This document shows, piece by piece, positions 1 to 7,688 of a stretch of DNA of 64,000 bases. This DNA comes from an uncultured Bacteroidota bacterium. GTDB taxonomy: Bacteria; Bacteroidota; Bacteroidia; B-17B0; Aurantibacillaceae. How positions within the stretch are numbered: the first letter of the stretch is position 1; each line of letters begins with the position of its first letter. The notes beneath the pieces were generated by a model. The model did no database searches, was not told the DNA's origin, and worked only from the letters and a program-made list of their open reading frames with translations. The translations under genes and the position numbers were made by a program. The stretch spans positions 193,826 through 257,825 of the forward strand of contig CAITNS010000053.1 of NCBI GenBank assembly GCA_903893815.1. The letters run 5' to 3'.

Positions 1-1266
1 GCTAAGAAAAATGATTTAGGGAAATTAGTTTCATATGAAATGGGTAAATCTTTCCAAGAAGGTTTAGGTGAAGTTCAGGAGATGATTGATATTTGCGATT
101 TTGCAGTTGGAGTTTCTCGTCAACTATATGGTTTAACGATGCATTCTGAGAGAGAGAATCACCGTATGTATGAGCAATGGCATCCATTAGGAATTGTGGG
201 AGTTATATCCGCTTTTAATTTTCCGGTGGCTGTTTGGAATTGGAATACTGCCTTAGCTTGGATTTGTGGAGATGTTTGTATTTGGAAACCATCAAGTAAA
301 GTACCTTTATGCGCTGTGGCTTGTCATAATATTTGGAATGAAGTATCTGCTGCTAATAATTTACCAGAAGGAGTTTCTTGCTTATTAGTAAGTCCTGGGT
401 CTATTGGAGAAAAAATGTGTGAAGATGGTCGCGTACCGTTAGTATCTGCAACTGGCTCTACAAGAGTTGGTCGCATTGTTGGCGCTAAAGTAGCGCAACG
501 CTTTGGTCGTTCAATATTAGAATTAGGTGGAAACAATGCTGTTATTATTTCTCAGCATGCTGATTTGCCAACGGTTTTACCCGGTTTAGTATTTGGTGCC
601 GTTGGTACTGCAGGTCAGCGTTGTACGTCAACGCGTCGTTTAATTATACATGAAGATATTTATGAAGATGTAAAACAAAAATTAGTAAGTGCATACAAGC
701 AATTGCGTATAGGCGATCCTTTAGATGAAAATAATCATGTAGGTCCGTTAATTGATAAAGCTGCAGTGAAAGATTATTTGGTTTCTATTGAAAGAGTAAT
801 TTCTGAAGGTGGAAAAATAATTGTACCGGGCGGAGTATTAGAAGGAAAAGGATATGAAAGTGGTTGTTATGTAAAACCTTGTATTGCGGAGGCAAGTAAT
901 GAATTTTTAATTGTACAACACGAAACGTTTGCTCCTATTTTATATATTATGAAATACAAAACTATTGAAGAAGCGATTGCATTACAAAACGGTGTTCCTC
1001 AAGGGTTATCCTCTTCAATCATGACATTAAATATGCGCGAAGCTGAACAGTTCCTATCTGTAAATGGTAGCGATTGTGGTATTGCAAATGTAAATATAGG
1101 AACAAGTGGTGCTGAAATTGGTGGTGCATTTGGTGGCGAAAAAGAAACAGGTGGTGGACGTGAAAGCGGTTCGGATAGCTGGAAAGCATATATGCGCCGT
1201 CAAACCAATACAATTAATTACGGAACTAAATTAACTTTATCGCAAGGTATTAAATTTGATTTTTAA
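1..1266 (+). CDS. Aldehyde dehydrogenase, ALDH7 (antiquitin)-like, 5' end missing
   Basis: NAD-dependent aldehyde dehydrogenase. The closest family by eye is ALDH7A1/AmaB, which oxidises alpha-aminoadipic semialdehyde (piperideine-6-carboxylate) in lysine breakdown; the substrate here is inferred. The frame is open from base 1, and the codons before the first ATG at 40 read as normal ALDH sequence, so the gene starts outside the window. Visible: the substrate-pocket segment [11 protein letters not shown], the catalytic Glu in LELGGNN (visible residue 174) and the catalytic Cys in [12 protein letters not shown] (visible residue 208). GQRCTSTRR and the C-terminal [15 protein letters not shown] are typical of the ALDH7 group. 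The 421 visible residues suggest about 90 are missing. A degenerate repeat pair follows before the slyD-like gene. Confidence 0.9.
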   Translation, partial: AKKNDLGKLVSYEMGKSFQEGLGEVQEMIDICDFAVGVSRQLYGLTMHSERENHRMYEQWHPLGIVGVISAFNFPVAVWNWNTALAWICGDVCIWKPSSKVPLCAVACHNIWNEVSAANNLPEGVSCLLVSPGSIGEKMCEDGRVPLVSATGSTRVGRIVGAKVAQRFGRSILELGGNNAVIISQHADLPTVLPGLVFGAVGTAGQRCTSTRRLIIHEDIYEDVKQKLVSAYKQLRIGDPLDENNHVGPLIDKAAVKDYLVSIERVISEGGKIIVPGGVLEGKGYESGCYVKPCIAEASNEFLIVQHETFAPILYIMKYKTIEEAIALQNGVPQGLSSSIMTLNMREAEQFLSVNGSDCGIANVNIGTSGAEIGGAFGGEKETGGGRESGSDSWKAYMRRQTNTINYGTKLTLSQGIKFDF

Positions 1267-1272
1267 TTTTTT

Positions 1273-1363
1273 TCGCAGATCTCGCTAATCTTGCGGATAG
1301 AAATTTGTAATAACTATTTCTAAACAATAAATAACAATCCGCGGAATCAGCGAAATTTGCGGG
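1273..1363. repeat. Imperfect inverted repeat pair (CGCAGAT-type intergenic repeat)
   Basis: Two 26-base arms at about 1273-1298 and 1338-1363 match at about 19 of 26 positions when one is reverse-complemented. They would fold into a long imperfect hairpin in the 118-bp gap between the aldehyde dehydrogenase and the SlyD-like gene. A third related copy lies at 13494-13520. The function is unknown; it looks like an interspersed intergenic repeat rather than a terminator. Confidence 0.5.
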
Positions 1364-1384
1364 CAAAAAAAACAAACACTATCA

Positions 1385-1897
1385 ATGACTATTAACCAAA
1401 ACAAAGTAGTATCGGTAAATTATCATTTATCATCCTACTTAGAAAACGAAGCTCCTGAATTAGTAGAGCAAACAAGCAAAGAACAACCATTTACATTTAT
1501 TTTTGGAGTAGGGCAATTAATTCCTGACTTTGAAAAGAATTTAGTAAATAAAAAAGTTGGTGATAAATTTGACTTTAAAGTAACTCCTGCAAACGGATAT
1601 GGAATTACGGATCAAGAAATGATTGCAAAAATACCAAAGGAAGCATTTCATGTGGATGGCGTATTTGATTCTGAACGCGTAAAAGAAGGCGAAGAATTAA
1701 TGATGAATGATGCGGATGGAAATGAACTAATGGGCTTTGTTCAGGAAATTGGTGAAGATTTTGTGATCATGGACTTCAATCATCCTTTAGCCGACCATCA
1801 TTTACATTTTGTAGGCGAAGTTTTAGAAATTAGAGATGCAACAGCAGAAGAATTAGACCACGGGCATGTGCATGGACCCGGTGGGCACCTCCACTAA
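1385..1897 (+). CDS. slyD: FKBP-type peptidyl-prolyl cis-trans isomerase, SlyD-like
   Basis: Cytoplasmic prolyl isomerase/chaperone of the SlyD group (170 aa). The FKBP half-domains lie at about residues 1-70 and 115-155 and flank an insert-in-flap chaperone domain. Visible motifs are FGVGQLIPDFEKNL, the loop KVTPANGYG, and DFNHPLADHHLHF, which matches the SlyD hallmark DxNHPLAGxxLxF. The C-terminus is short and His-rich (DHGHVHGPGGHLH), as in SlyD proteins that bind nickel; metal binding here is inferred from composition. There is no signal peptide. An intrinsic terminator follows 8 bases after the stop, so it is probably transcribed alone. Confidence 0.92.
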   Translation: MTINQNKVVSVNYHLSSYLENEAPELVEQTSKEQPFTFIFGVGQLIPDFEKNLVNKKVGDKFDFKVTPANGYGITDQEMIAKIPKEAFHVDGVFDSERVKEGEELMMNDADGNELMGFVQEIGEDFVIMDFNHPLADHHLHFVGEVLEIRDATAEELDHGHVHGPGGHLH

Positions 1898-1905
1898 ATA
1901 AATTT

Positions 1906-1934
1906 AAAGCCGTTCAAATTGAGCGGCTTTTTTT
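1906..1934 (+). terminator. Intrinsic terminator after the SlyD-like gene
   Basis: AAAGCCG pairs with CGGCTTT and the stem continues through TCAA/TTGA, giving about 11 bp, followed by a run of T. It starts 8 bases after the stop codon at 1897. Confidence 0.85.
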
Positions 1935-1946
1935 ATGAGTTCACGC

Positions 1947-2004
1947 TTCTCGACTACGCTCGAACTGACAATAGTACTTGTGTCACTTCGAGCGTAGTCG
2001 AAAA
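1947..2004. repeat. Palindromic repeat element with 24-base arms
   Basis: The left arm (1947-1970) and right arm (1981-2004) are reverse complements at 22 of 24 positions around a 10-base loop. The core is TCGACTACGCTCGAA. The right arm overlaps the last codons of the DUF1294 gene, so that C-terminus is encoded by the repeat. From memory, this core recurs as an interspersed intergenic element in flavobacterial genomes; copy number here was not checked. Confidence 0.7.
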
Positions 2005-2264
2005 CAAATATAAATACAAACCACATTTAAAATAATCAACAAAGGAATTCCCAATTTAAAAGACGCTTTAGCTGCTTTATGATGTATTGGAGTTTTCATT
2101 CCTAAATAAATACCAAGGGCTCCTAATAAAAGTGCAATAAAAAATAAGCTGTTTTCAGGAATGCGACTACCTTTTTTCTTTGATTGATATTTATCAAAGC
2201 ACATTATTATGTAAGCGATGAGATTAATTAAAATAATATAAATAATGAATGCATTTTTAATCAT
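1983..2264 (-). CDS. DUF1294 family membrane protein
   Basis: Small integral membrane protein of about 93 aa with three hydrophobic segments (about residues 4-24, 40-58 and 72-88). The motif FDKYQSKKKGSRIPE followed by a GALGIYLGMKTPIHHK-like segment fits DUF1294, whose function is unknown. I chose ATG 2264 rather than the longer frame to 2297, because the extra codons fall inside the terminator of mscL (2284-2315). The last residues, ICFRLRSK, are encoded by the right arm of the palindromic repeat at 1947-2004, so the original C-terminus may have been altered. It lies downstream of mscL on the same strand, separated by that terminator. Confidence 0.8.
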   Translation of the reverse strand: MIKNAFIIYIILINLIAYIIMCFDKYQSKKKGSRIPENSLFFIALLLGALGIYLGMKTPIHHKAAKASFKLGIPLLIILNVVCIYICFRLRSK

Positions 2265-2283
2265 AATAACTTTTCTGCTCAAT

Positions 2284-2315
2284 AAAAAACCCCTCAATTG
2301 TTGAAGGGTTTTTTT
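2284..2315 (-). terminator. Intrinsic terminator after mscL, T-rich on both strands
   Basis: AAAAAACCC..TCAA pairs with TTGA..GGGTTTTTTT around a 3-base loop, with one internal mismatch. It lies 15 bases past the mscL stop (2331) and just upstream of the DUF1294 start. Confidence 0.82.
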
Positions 2316-2330
2316 GTAATAATTTATGCT

Positions 2331-2708
2331 TTATTTTTTTAATGAATCTCTTATTTCCATTAATAATTTTTCTTGAGCAGAAGGTTCTGCTGGAGCGGCA
2401 GGTGCTTCAGCTTCTTTTTTCTTAGCGGCATTCATTCCTTTTATAATTAAAAATAATACAAAGGCAACTATGACAAAAGAAATAACATTAGAAAGAAAAC
2501 TACCGTATTTTACGGCACCCCATTTTAAATCTGCTATATTATTCAAATTTGCAGCATCTAATGCTGGCTTTAACAATAAGGGCGTAATTACATCGTCAAT
2601 TAATGAAGATACTATTTTCCCAAAAGCTCCTCCAATAACAACCCCGATAGCCAAATCAACCACGTTGCCGCGCATTACAAATTCCTTAAATTCTTTTATC
2701 ATTCCCAT
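2331..2708 (-). CDS. mscL: Large-conductance mechanosensitive channel MscL
   Basis: Inner-membrane channel that opens under high membrane tension and releases solutes on osmotic downshock; MscL works as a homopentamer. At 125 aa it is a usual length. The N-terminal amphipathic helix (MGMIKEFKEFVMRGN) leads into TM1 with VVDLAIGVVIGGAFGKIV, the conserved pore segment. TM2 is at about residues 72-92 (FLSNVISFVIVAFVLFLII). A charged C-terminal bundle (EKLLMEIRDSL) follows an Ala/Pro-rich linker. The neighbour upstream is an OmpA-like lipoprotein on the same strand, 43 bases away. A terminator follows. Confidence 0.97.
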   Translation of the reverse strand: MGMIKEFKEFVMRGNVVDLAIGVVIGGAFGKIVSSLIDDVITPLLLKPALDAANLNNIADLKWGAVKYGSFLSNVISFVIVAFVLFLIIKGMNAAKKKEAEAPAAPAEPSAQEKLLMEIRDSLKK

Positions 2709-2751
2709 AGTTTTACTTTTTTTTGGTTTATTTTATTGGTTTTTATTTATA

Positions 2752-3753
2752 TTAATTACTGCCTAATACTTTTAATAACTCATCTAACTTAGGGGTTAAG
2801 ATGATTTCTGTTCTTCTGTTTTTCTTTCTAGCTTCAGGTGTTTTAGCTCCATCTAAAGGAAAGAATTCGCCTCTACCTGCTGATGTAATGCGAGTAGGAT
2901 CGGTTTTAGAATTTTGCAATATAATTTTTGTTACAGAAGTAGCTCTAATCACACTTAAATCCCAATTGTCTTTAATTTCTCCTCTTCCAACCATTGGCAC
3001 ATCATCAGTATGTCCTTCAATTAAAACATTAATGTCAGCATTTTGCTCTAACACCTTTGCAACATTTTTCAAAGCTTCGATACCTTTTGGTTGCACCGAT
3101 GTTTTCCCACTTTCAAATAATAAAGATTCATCCATACTCACATATACTTTTCCGTTTTTTTGAGTAATCGTTAATCCTTTTCCTTCAAAGCCCATTAAGG
3201 CATCTTGTAATTTCTTTTTTAAATCAGCCGTTGCTTGATCTTTTTTTCTTAATACTTCTTCTAACTCATTTACACGGGCTTCACGTTTTTTAAGTTCAGC
3301 AGATAAAGCGTCCAAATCTTGTTGCTGCTTGTTTAATTTAAGCTCTAAGGCTTTTAACTCATCTTCTTTTTTCAATAACTGTTCTTGAGTCATTTGTAAT
3401 TGTCCACTTAACTTAGCGTTATCTTTTTCTGAGCCAGCTAACATACGGTTGTATTTATCTAATAGCTGATCGTTTACCATATTTAATTTATCATACTTAT
3501 TAGATAATAATCTTAAATTAGTTCCTAAAATAGCTGTATCTCTTTTTAAACCCGCTAAATCTTTTTCATCTTTTGCAATAGTTTCCTTCATTTCTGCATT
3601 TTTAGCTTCCAATTCGGTTGCATTTTTTTTAGCAGCTGCAGATTCTGTTTCGCAGGTTGATAATTTAGCCTTTGTTTCTTCCATTAATCGTTGTGGAACA
3701 CAAGATGATAATGCAACTAAAGCTGTACAAATAATTAAAAATTTTATATTCAT
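2752..3753 (-). CDS. OmpA-family lipoprotein with coiled coil
   Basis: Predicted outer-membrane-anchored, peptidoglycan-binding protein of 334 aa. The chosen ATG (3753) gives a compact lipoprotein signal with lipobox LSSC, so it should be lipidated at Cys18. A long coiled coil follows (about residues 25-195, rich in E, K and L, for example KKEDELKALELKLNKQQQDL). The C-terminal OmpA domain (about 215-325) shows NVLIEGHTDDVPM and the RRTEIILTP end, with the Asp/Arg residues used for diaminopimelate binding. It resembles MotB/OmpA-like proteins of Bacteroidota; the exact partner is unknown. A possible promoter box lies at 3772-3779. It is followed by mscL. Confidence 0.9.
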   Translation of the reverse strand: MNIKFLIICTALVALSSCVPQRLMEETKAKLSTCETESAAAKKNATELEAKNAEMKETIAKDEKDLAGLKRDTAILGTNLRLLSNKYDKLNMVNDQLLDKYNRMLAGSEKDNAKLSGQLQMTQEQLLKKEDELKALELKLNKQQQDLDALSAELKKREARVNELEEVLRKKDQATADLKKKLQDALMGFEGKGLTITQKNGKVYVSMDESLLFESGKTSVQPKGIEALKNVAKVLEQNADINVLIEGHTDDVPMVGRGEIKDNWDLSVIRATSVTKIILQNSKTDPTRITSAGRGEFFPLDGAKTPEARKKNRRTEIILTPKLDELLKVLGSN

Positions 3754-3771
3754 TTTCGTAATTTTATCTAA

Positions 3772-3779
3772 CAAAAATA
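3772..3779 (-). promoter_or_regulatory. Possible -7 box (TATTTTTG) for the OmpA-family gene
   Basis: The minus strand reads TATTTTTG, matching the Bacteroidota -7 consensus TAnnTTTG, 18 bases before the chosen ATG at 3753. No convincing -33 TTG lies at the usual spacing, so this is tentative. Its position supports starting translation at 3753 rather than 3774, which would lie inside the box. Confidence 0.4.
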
Positions 3780-4109
3780 AATGTATTACTTCTCAAAATA
3801 CCATATCTAAATTGTATTTATTAACAAAAGGTATTTGTTAAAATTCATTGAAAATTAAGCTTTACTTACTTTTTTTCCTTGATGAAAAAAAGTAACAAAA
3901 AAAATCAAGACGAAATGCCAACTTCAATCTTTTTCTCCCTCGAAAAGTCTGCGCAACCCCGCCGAAAAAATTGCAGTTCACACCATTTCGCCAAAAGCAG
4001 CCGCACTATTACCAACGTATGATAAATGTGGTATGATAGTCTTTTAAAACACAAAGAAATTAAATGTTAACTTTTAATTCTGCGTTAGAAATCTTGAATG
4101 GAAAGGACT
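3780..4109. repeat. 330-bp gap containing a foldback repeat
   Basis: No gene is seen. At 3878-3909 CTTGAT and ATCAAG flank a GAAAAAAAGTAACAAAAAAA core. A relatively GC-rich stretch (3920-4010) follows that is unlike its AT-rich surroundings. From memory, this arrangement (a CTTGAT...GTAACAAAAAAA...ATCAAG start followed by GC-rich sequence) recurs between genes in Bacteroidota. It probably separates the OmpA gene from the 266-residue unknown gene; no terminator or promoter is clear. Confidence 0.4.
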
Positions 4110-4883
4110 TTATTTCACCAATAAAGCTTTATCAATACGAGCAGCTACAATGTCTGCCAGCTGAGCAAAATAGGTATTGATTATTTTTGTAGGGCTATTA
4201 ACATTAGCAGGCAAACTAACCTCAGCAATACCTGAATTAATCTCTTTAGCATCAACCGTGTAAACGGTATAATGTAAAATTATTTTACGGGCAGGATTTG
4301 TGTTTAAATCTCCAGGAATTCCATTTAATGCTTTAATGTCTAACTCATTAAAAAATAAAAACAAATTAGTTTTATACTTTCCGCTTAAGTAAGGCACTAC
4401 GGTTGGGCTTTTTATCCATGCGTTCATAAAACGGGCATCGCTATTACTTTCAACGGTTAATTGCCCATTATGAACTGTTTTCTCTTCTTTTTCTTTAACA
4501 GGTGGTTTATAATTATCCTGGTTGGGAACTTTTAAATATTGGTAAGATAAATACTGATATACATTTTCTAAATCTTTTTTTGTTTTAGTGGTATCTTCTA
4601 ATAAATCAACCACCGCCATTTTAGACTTTAAACGCTTATAAAACTGCTCATTTAAACCATCACGCATCGTAGCTTTAATTTGCTTGGCATTGAGTTTTGA
4701 TTCTTTATTAATTAAAAAGTCAATCTCACTTAAATACATACGATTCTCAAAGGGAATCAACATGATTTTATGTTTCGAATTTGCAACTGAAGTTGAAGGT
4801 TTATTGCCAGAACTAATGGTTTTATCTTGTCCTTTTAGATTAAGGCACAAGATAAAAGACACAAGACAAAAGATGGATCTCAT
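4110..4883 (-). CDS. Unknown exported protein, last gene of the dxr-rseP operon
   Basis: I do not recognise this family. The ATG at 4883 gives a standard signal peptide (MRSIFCLVSFILCLNLKGQ, cleavage after GQ likely); a longer start at 4910 adds nine residues. The mature part of about 238 aa opens with a low-complexity segment. It then has a beta-strand-like KIMLIPFENRMYLSEIDF, a helical segment ending LKSKMAVVDLLED, a Lys-rich linker (about 130-145), and a C-terminal alpha/beta part with IILHYTVYTVDA. The order of strand, helix and strand recalls CsgG/LpoB-like outer-membrane accessory lipoproteins, but there is no lipobox and the resemblance is weak. It starts 56 bases after rseP (29 from the longer start), so co-transcription with dxr and rseP is likely. 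A periplasmic or outer-membrane role is inferred. Confidence 0.7.
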   Translation of the reverse strand: MRSIFCLVSFILCLNLKGQDKTISSGNKPSTSVANSKHKIMLIPFENRMYLSEIDFLINKESKLNAKQIKATMRDGLNEQFYKRLKSKMAVVDLLEDTTKTKKDLENVYQYLSYQYLKVPNQDNYKPPVKEKEEKTVHNGQLTVESNSDARFMNAWIKSPTVVPYLSGKYKTNLFLFFNELDIKALNGIPGDLNTNPARKIILHYTVYTVDAKEINSGIAEVSLPANVNSPTKIINTYFAQLADIVAARIDKALLVK

Positions 4884-4939
4884 TGTATATTTGAAATTTA
4901 GTTCTCTCATCTAAACTATAATGTAGTTATTACTAAAAG

Positions 4940-6304
4940 TTACTTGAAAAAATGCACGAAATCGTTTAAGTTAGCATAAAGCATCAACAACAACAAAATT
5001 CCCATCCCAACATATTGCGCATAAGTTAATACCTTAACGCTTGGTGCACGGCGTGTAATCATTTCGTATAAGGTAAACACTACATGTCCGCCATCTAAAG
5101 CTGGAATTGGCAATAAATTCATGAAAGCTAAAACCACAGATAAAAACGCCGTTCGGTTCCAGAAATCTTCCCAAATCCATTCTTCGCCAAACATTTTACT
5201 CATCGATTTAAAACCACCAATGTGTTTGTATCCTCCTGTGCTAGGAGTAAAAATCATTTTAAACTGACGAACATAAAAATCTAATTTATCAAATGTCATA
5301 GCAACGCCCGCAGGGAAAGATTCAAAGAAGCCGTATTTTTTTCTTTCGTAAGATATTCCACCAAAAGCTTCAATATCATCATACTTATTTGCAAAATGAA
5401 TTTCCAATTTTCCTATTGAACTAATTTTAACAGGAATATTTACTGCTTCTCCTTTTCTCAAAACATTTAAAGAAGCATTTTCATTTTTGTGGAGCTGTAA
5501 TACATTAGTTAATTCATCAAAATAAGTAATTTTTATGCTGTCATTTAAACCAATAACTTTATCTCCCACTAGTAATCCAGCATTTTTATTAAGGGAAGAA
5601 TCTGCATAGCCAATAAAATAGGTCGGTACACGACTTGTAATAAATCCGAAGTTTTCTGTCTTGGCAATTTGATCAACAAAATCTTTAGGTAAGTTTAATT
5701 CAATTTTATCTCCTGCTCTGTCTATTTGAACGGTGTGTCCTAATAAAATTTCAATTCTTAAATCATCAAAATAAACAATAGGTTTATTATCAACCGAAAG
5801 AATTTTATCTCCCGTTTTAAAACCAACCGAAGTTCCTAATGAATCGGTACAAGCAATTCCATCTTTTAATTGAGTCATCGGTATTTTTTTCTCGCCCCAT
5901 GTAAATAAAATCATCGCATAAATTAAAAATGCTAATAACACATTTACAATAATACCACCAAGCATTACTATTAAGCGTTGCCAAGCTGGATGGGCTCTAA
6001 ACTCCCAAGGCTCAGCTGGTTTTTTCATTTGTTCGGTATCTAAATTTTCATCAATCATACCTGCAATTTGCACATAACCGCCCATCGGAAACCAACCAAT
6101 ACCATACTCGGTATCGCCAATTTTCTTTTTAAATAAAGCAAAATTTAAAACGCCTGGTAAGGGAAATAAAAAATCGAAGAACATATAAAATTTATCCACT
6201 CGTATTTTAAATAGACGTGCTGTAATAAAATGTCCAAACTCATGCAACAAAATTAATAAGCCTAAGCTTGTTATAAATTGTGCTAAATTAATGAAAGTAC
6301 CCAT
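4940..6304 (-). CDS. rseP: Site-2 zinc metalloprotease RseP
   Basis: Intramembrane M50 protease that cuts membrane-embedded substrates such as anti-sigma factors and signal-peptide remnants. At 454 aa it is a typical length. HEFGH at residues 21-25 in TM1 holds the zinc ligands and catalytic Glu. NLLPIPALDGGH at about 396-407 gives the third ligand (LDG). Two degenerate PDZ regions occupy about 130-330. The conserved FGIGWFPMGGYVQIAGMIDE-like loop near residue 70-85 is present. It starts 2 bases downstream of dxr, a pairing seen in many bacteria. Its natural substrate in this organism cannot be read from the sequence. Confidence 0.95.
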   Translation of the reverse strand: MGTFINLAQFITSLGLLILLHEFGHFITARLFKIRVDKFYMFFDFLFPLPGVLNFALFKKKIGDTEYGIGWFPMGGYVQIAGMIDENLDTEQMKKPAEPWEFRAHPAWQRLIVMLGGIIVNVLLAFLIYAMILFTWGEKKIPMTQLKDGIACTDSLGTSVGFKTGDKILSVDNKPIVYFDDLRIEILLGHTVQIDRAGDKIELNLPKDFVDQIAKTENFGFITSRVPTYFIGYADSSLNKNAGLLVGDKVIGLNDSIKITYFDELTNVLQLHKNENASLNVLRKGEAVNIPVKISSIGKLEIHFANKYDDIEAFGGISYERKKYGFFESFPAGVAMTFDKLDFYVRQFKMIFTPSTGGYKHIGGFKSMSKMFGEEWIWEDFWNRTAFLSVVLAFMNLLPIPALDGGHVVFTLYEMITRRAPSVKVLTYAQYVGMGILLLLMLYANLNDFVHFFK

Positions 6305-6306
6305 AG

Positions 6307-7488
6307 TTATTTTTTAATTAATTCTGTTGTCAATAATCGTGTTTCTTTGTCGCATTGCATATAGTCATTTATGCTTGGCGTTTTAATAAACGGCATTTTA
6401 TCTAATGCTTTAGCAATCACATCGCTCATTTCTAAAAACCCAATTTTATCTTCTAAAAATGCTTGTACAACTATTTCGTTAGCCGCATTTAAAACACAAG
6501 GCATATTACCGCCTTTTTCCATGGCTTTAAAAGCTAGTGCTAAGTTAGTAAAGGTTTCTGTATCTGGTTTCTCAAATGTGAGTTGCGGATAGTTAAAAAA
6601 ATCAAAACGCGGAAAATTAGTCTTAATACGCTCAGGGTAGGTGAATGCATATTGTATCGGCAATTTCATATCCGGCAAACCCATTTGCGCTTTCATGCTG
6701 CCATCCGTAAACTGCACAATACTATGTATAATGCTTTGAGGATGCACAATCACATCAATTTGTTCGGCTTTTAAATTAAATAGCCATTTAGCTTCAATAA
6801 CTTCTAAACCCTTATTCATTAAACTAGCCGAGTCAATGGTTATTTTAGCTCCCATCACCCAATTTGGGTGCTTTAGAGCTTGAACTTTGGTAACATTAGC
6901 TAAAAATGCTCTGTCTTTTCCTCTAAATGGCCCGCCAGAGGCAGTTAAATATATTTTTTCAATTTGATTTTCAAATTCGCCCACTAAACATTGAAAAATA
7001 GCTGAATGTTCTGAATCTACTGGATATAAATTTACAGCATTTTCGTAAGCTAGTTTGGTTACAATATCGCCTGCTACAACTAGTGTTTCTTTATTAGCTA
7101 AAGCAATGGCTTTTTTATGTTTGATAGCATTTATAGTAGACGCTAAACCTGCATAACCAACTATAGAAGCTAAAACCGTATCAATGGTTTCCATTTCTAC
7201 AATTTGTTCTATTGATTTTGCGCCTGCAAATACTTTAACATCGTGAGTAAATAAAGCATCTTTTACATACTGATATTTGCTTTCATCGCCAATAACAACG
7301 GCATTGGGCTTAAACTCAATGGCTTGTTTAATTAATAATTCGGCATTTGAATGTGCTACTAAAACCTCCGCCTCAAAATGAGTTGGATTGTCTCTAATAA
7401 CTTCTAAAGCTTGAGTTCCAATACTACCTGTACTCCCCATAATGGCAATACGTTTTGGCTCTTTTTCCTGATTTTGTATTTGATTCAT
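6307..7488 (-). CDS. dxr: 1-deoxy-D-xylulose 5-phosphate reductoisomerase
   Basis: Converts DXP to 2-C-methyl-D-erythritol 4-phosphate with NADPH and a divalent metal, the first committed step of the MEP isoprenoid pathway. At 393 aa it has the normal length. The NADPH-binding loop is GSTGSIGTQALEV (about 18-30). The metal and substrate residues sit in VDSEHSAIFQ and IDSASLMNKGLEVIEAKWLF, and the flexible catalytic loop region carries VHPQSIIHSIVQFTDGS. It is the first gene of the dxr-rseP-unknown operon. It supplies precursors for the polyprenyl synthase encoded at 19682-20659. Confidence 0.97.
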   Translation of the reverse strand: MNQIQNQEKEPKRIAIMGSTGSIGTQALEVIRDNPTHFEAEVLVAHSNAELLIKQAIEFKPNAVVIGDESKYQYVKDALFTHDVKVFAGAKSIEQIVEMETIDTVLASIVGYAGLASTINAIKHKKAIALANKETLVVAGDIVTKLAYENAVNLYPVDSEHSAIFQCLVGEFENQIEKIYLTASGGPFRGKDRAFLANVTKVQALKHPNWVMGAKITIDSASLMNKGLEVIEAKWLFNLKAEQIDVIVHPQSIIHSIVQFTDGSMKAQMGLPDMKLPIQYAFTYPERIKTNFPRFDFFNYPQLTFEKPDTETFTNLALAFKAMEKGGNMPCVLNAANEIVVQAFLEDKIGFLEMSDVIAKALDKMPFIKTPSINDYMQCDKETRLLTTELIKK

Positions 7489-7537
7489 TTAGCCCGTAAA
7501 AATGGCGAAAATTTTAGGATTATGGAAATATTCTTTT

Positions 7538-7676
7538 AACCGCAAAGAAGCAGAGAAAAGTCGCAAAGAACGGAGAGTTTAATCCACGTAAGGCATAAAA
7601 CAAACAATAGTGAATAATCTTTGTTACTTTTTTGCGAACTCTCCTAAAAAAAATAACTTTGCGGTCTTTGCGTTTA
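7538..7676. repeat. Inverted repeat of CGCAAAG type upstream of hemH
   Basis: The left arm at about 7538-7580 contains CCGCAAAGAAGCAGAG and CGCAAAGAACGGAGAGTTT. The right arm at 7634-7676 contains GCGAACTCTCC and CTTTGCGGTCTTTGCG. The arms are imperfect reverse complements. The element fills the gap between dxr and hemH, ends 12 bases before the hemH start and probably displaces or contains the hemH promoter. From memory, CGCAAAGACGCAAAG-like repeats are common between genes in this phylum. Confidence 0.55.
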
Positions 7677-7688
7677 AACAAAAAACAA

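Noticed and set aside
4110-4883. CsgG/LpoB-like lipoprotein
   Set aside because: Only a loose strand-helix-strand order matches and there is no lipobox; kept as unknown.
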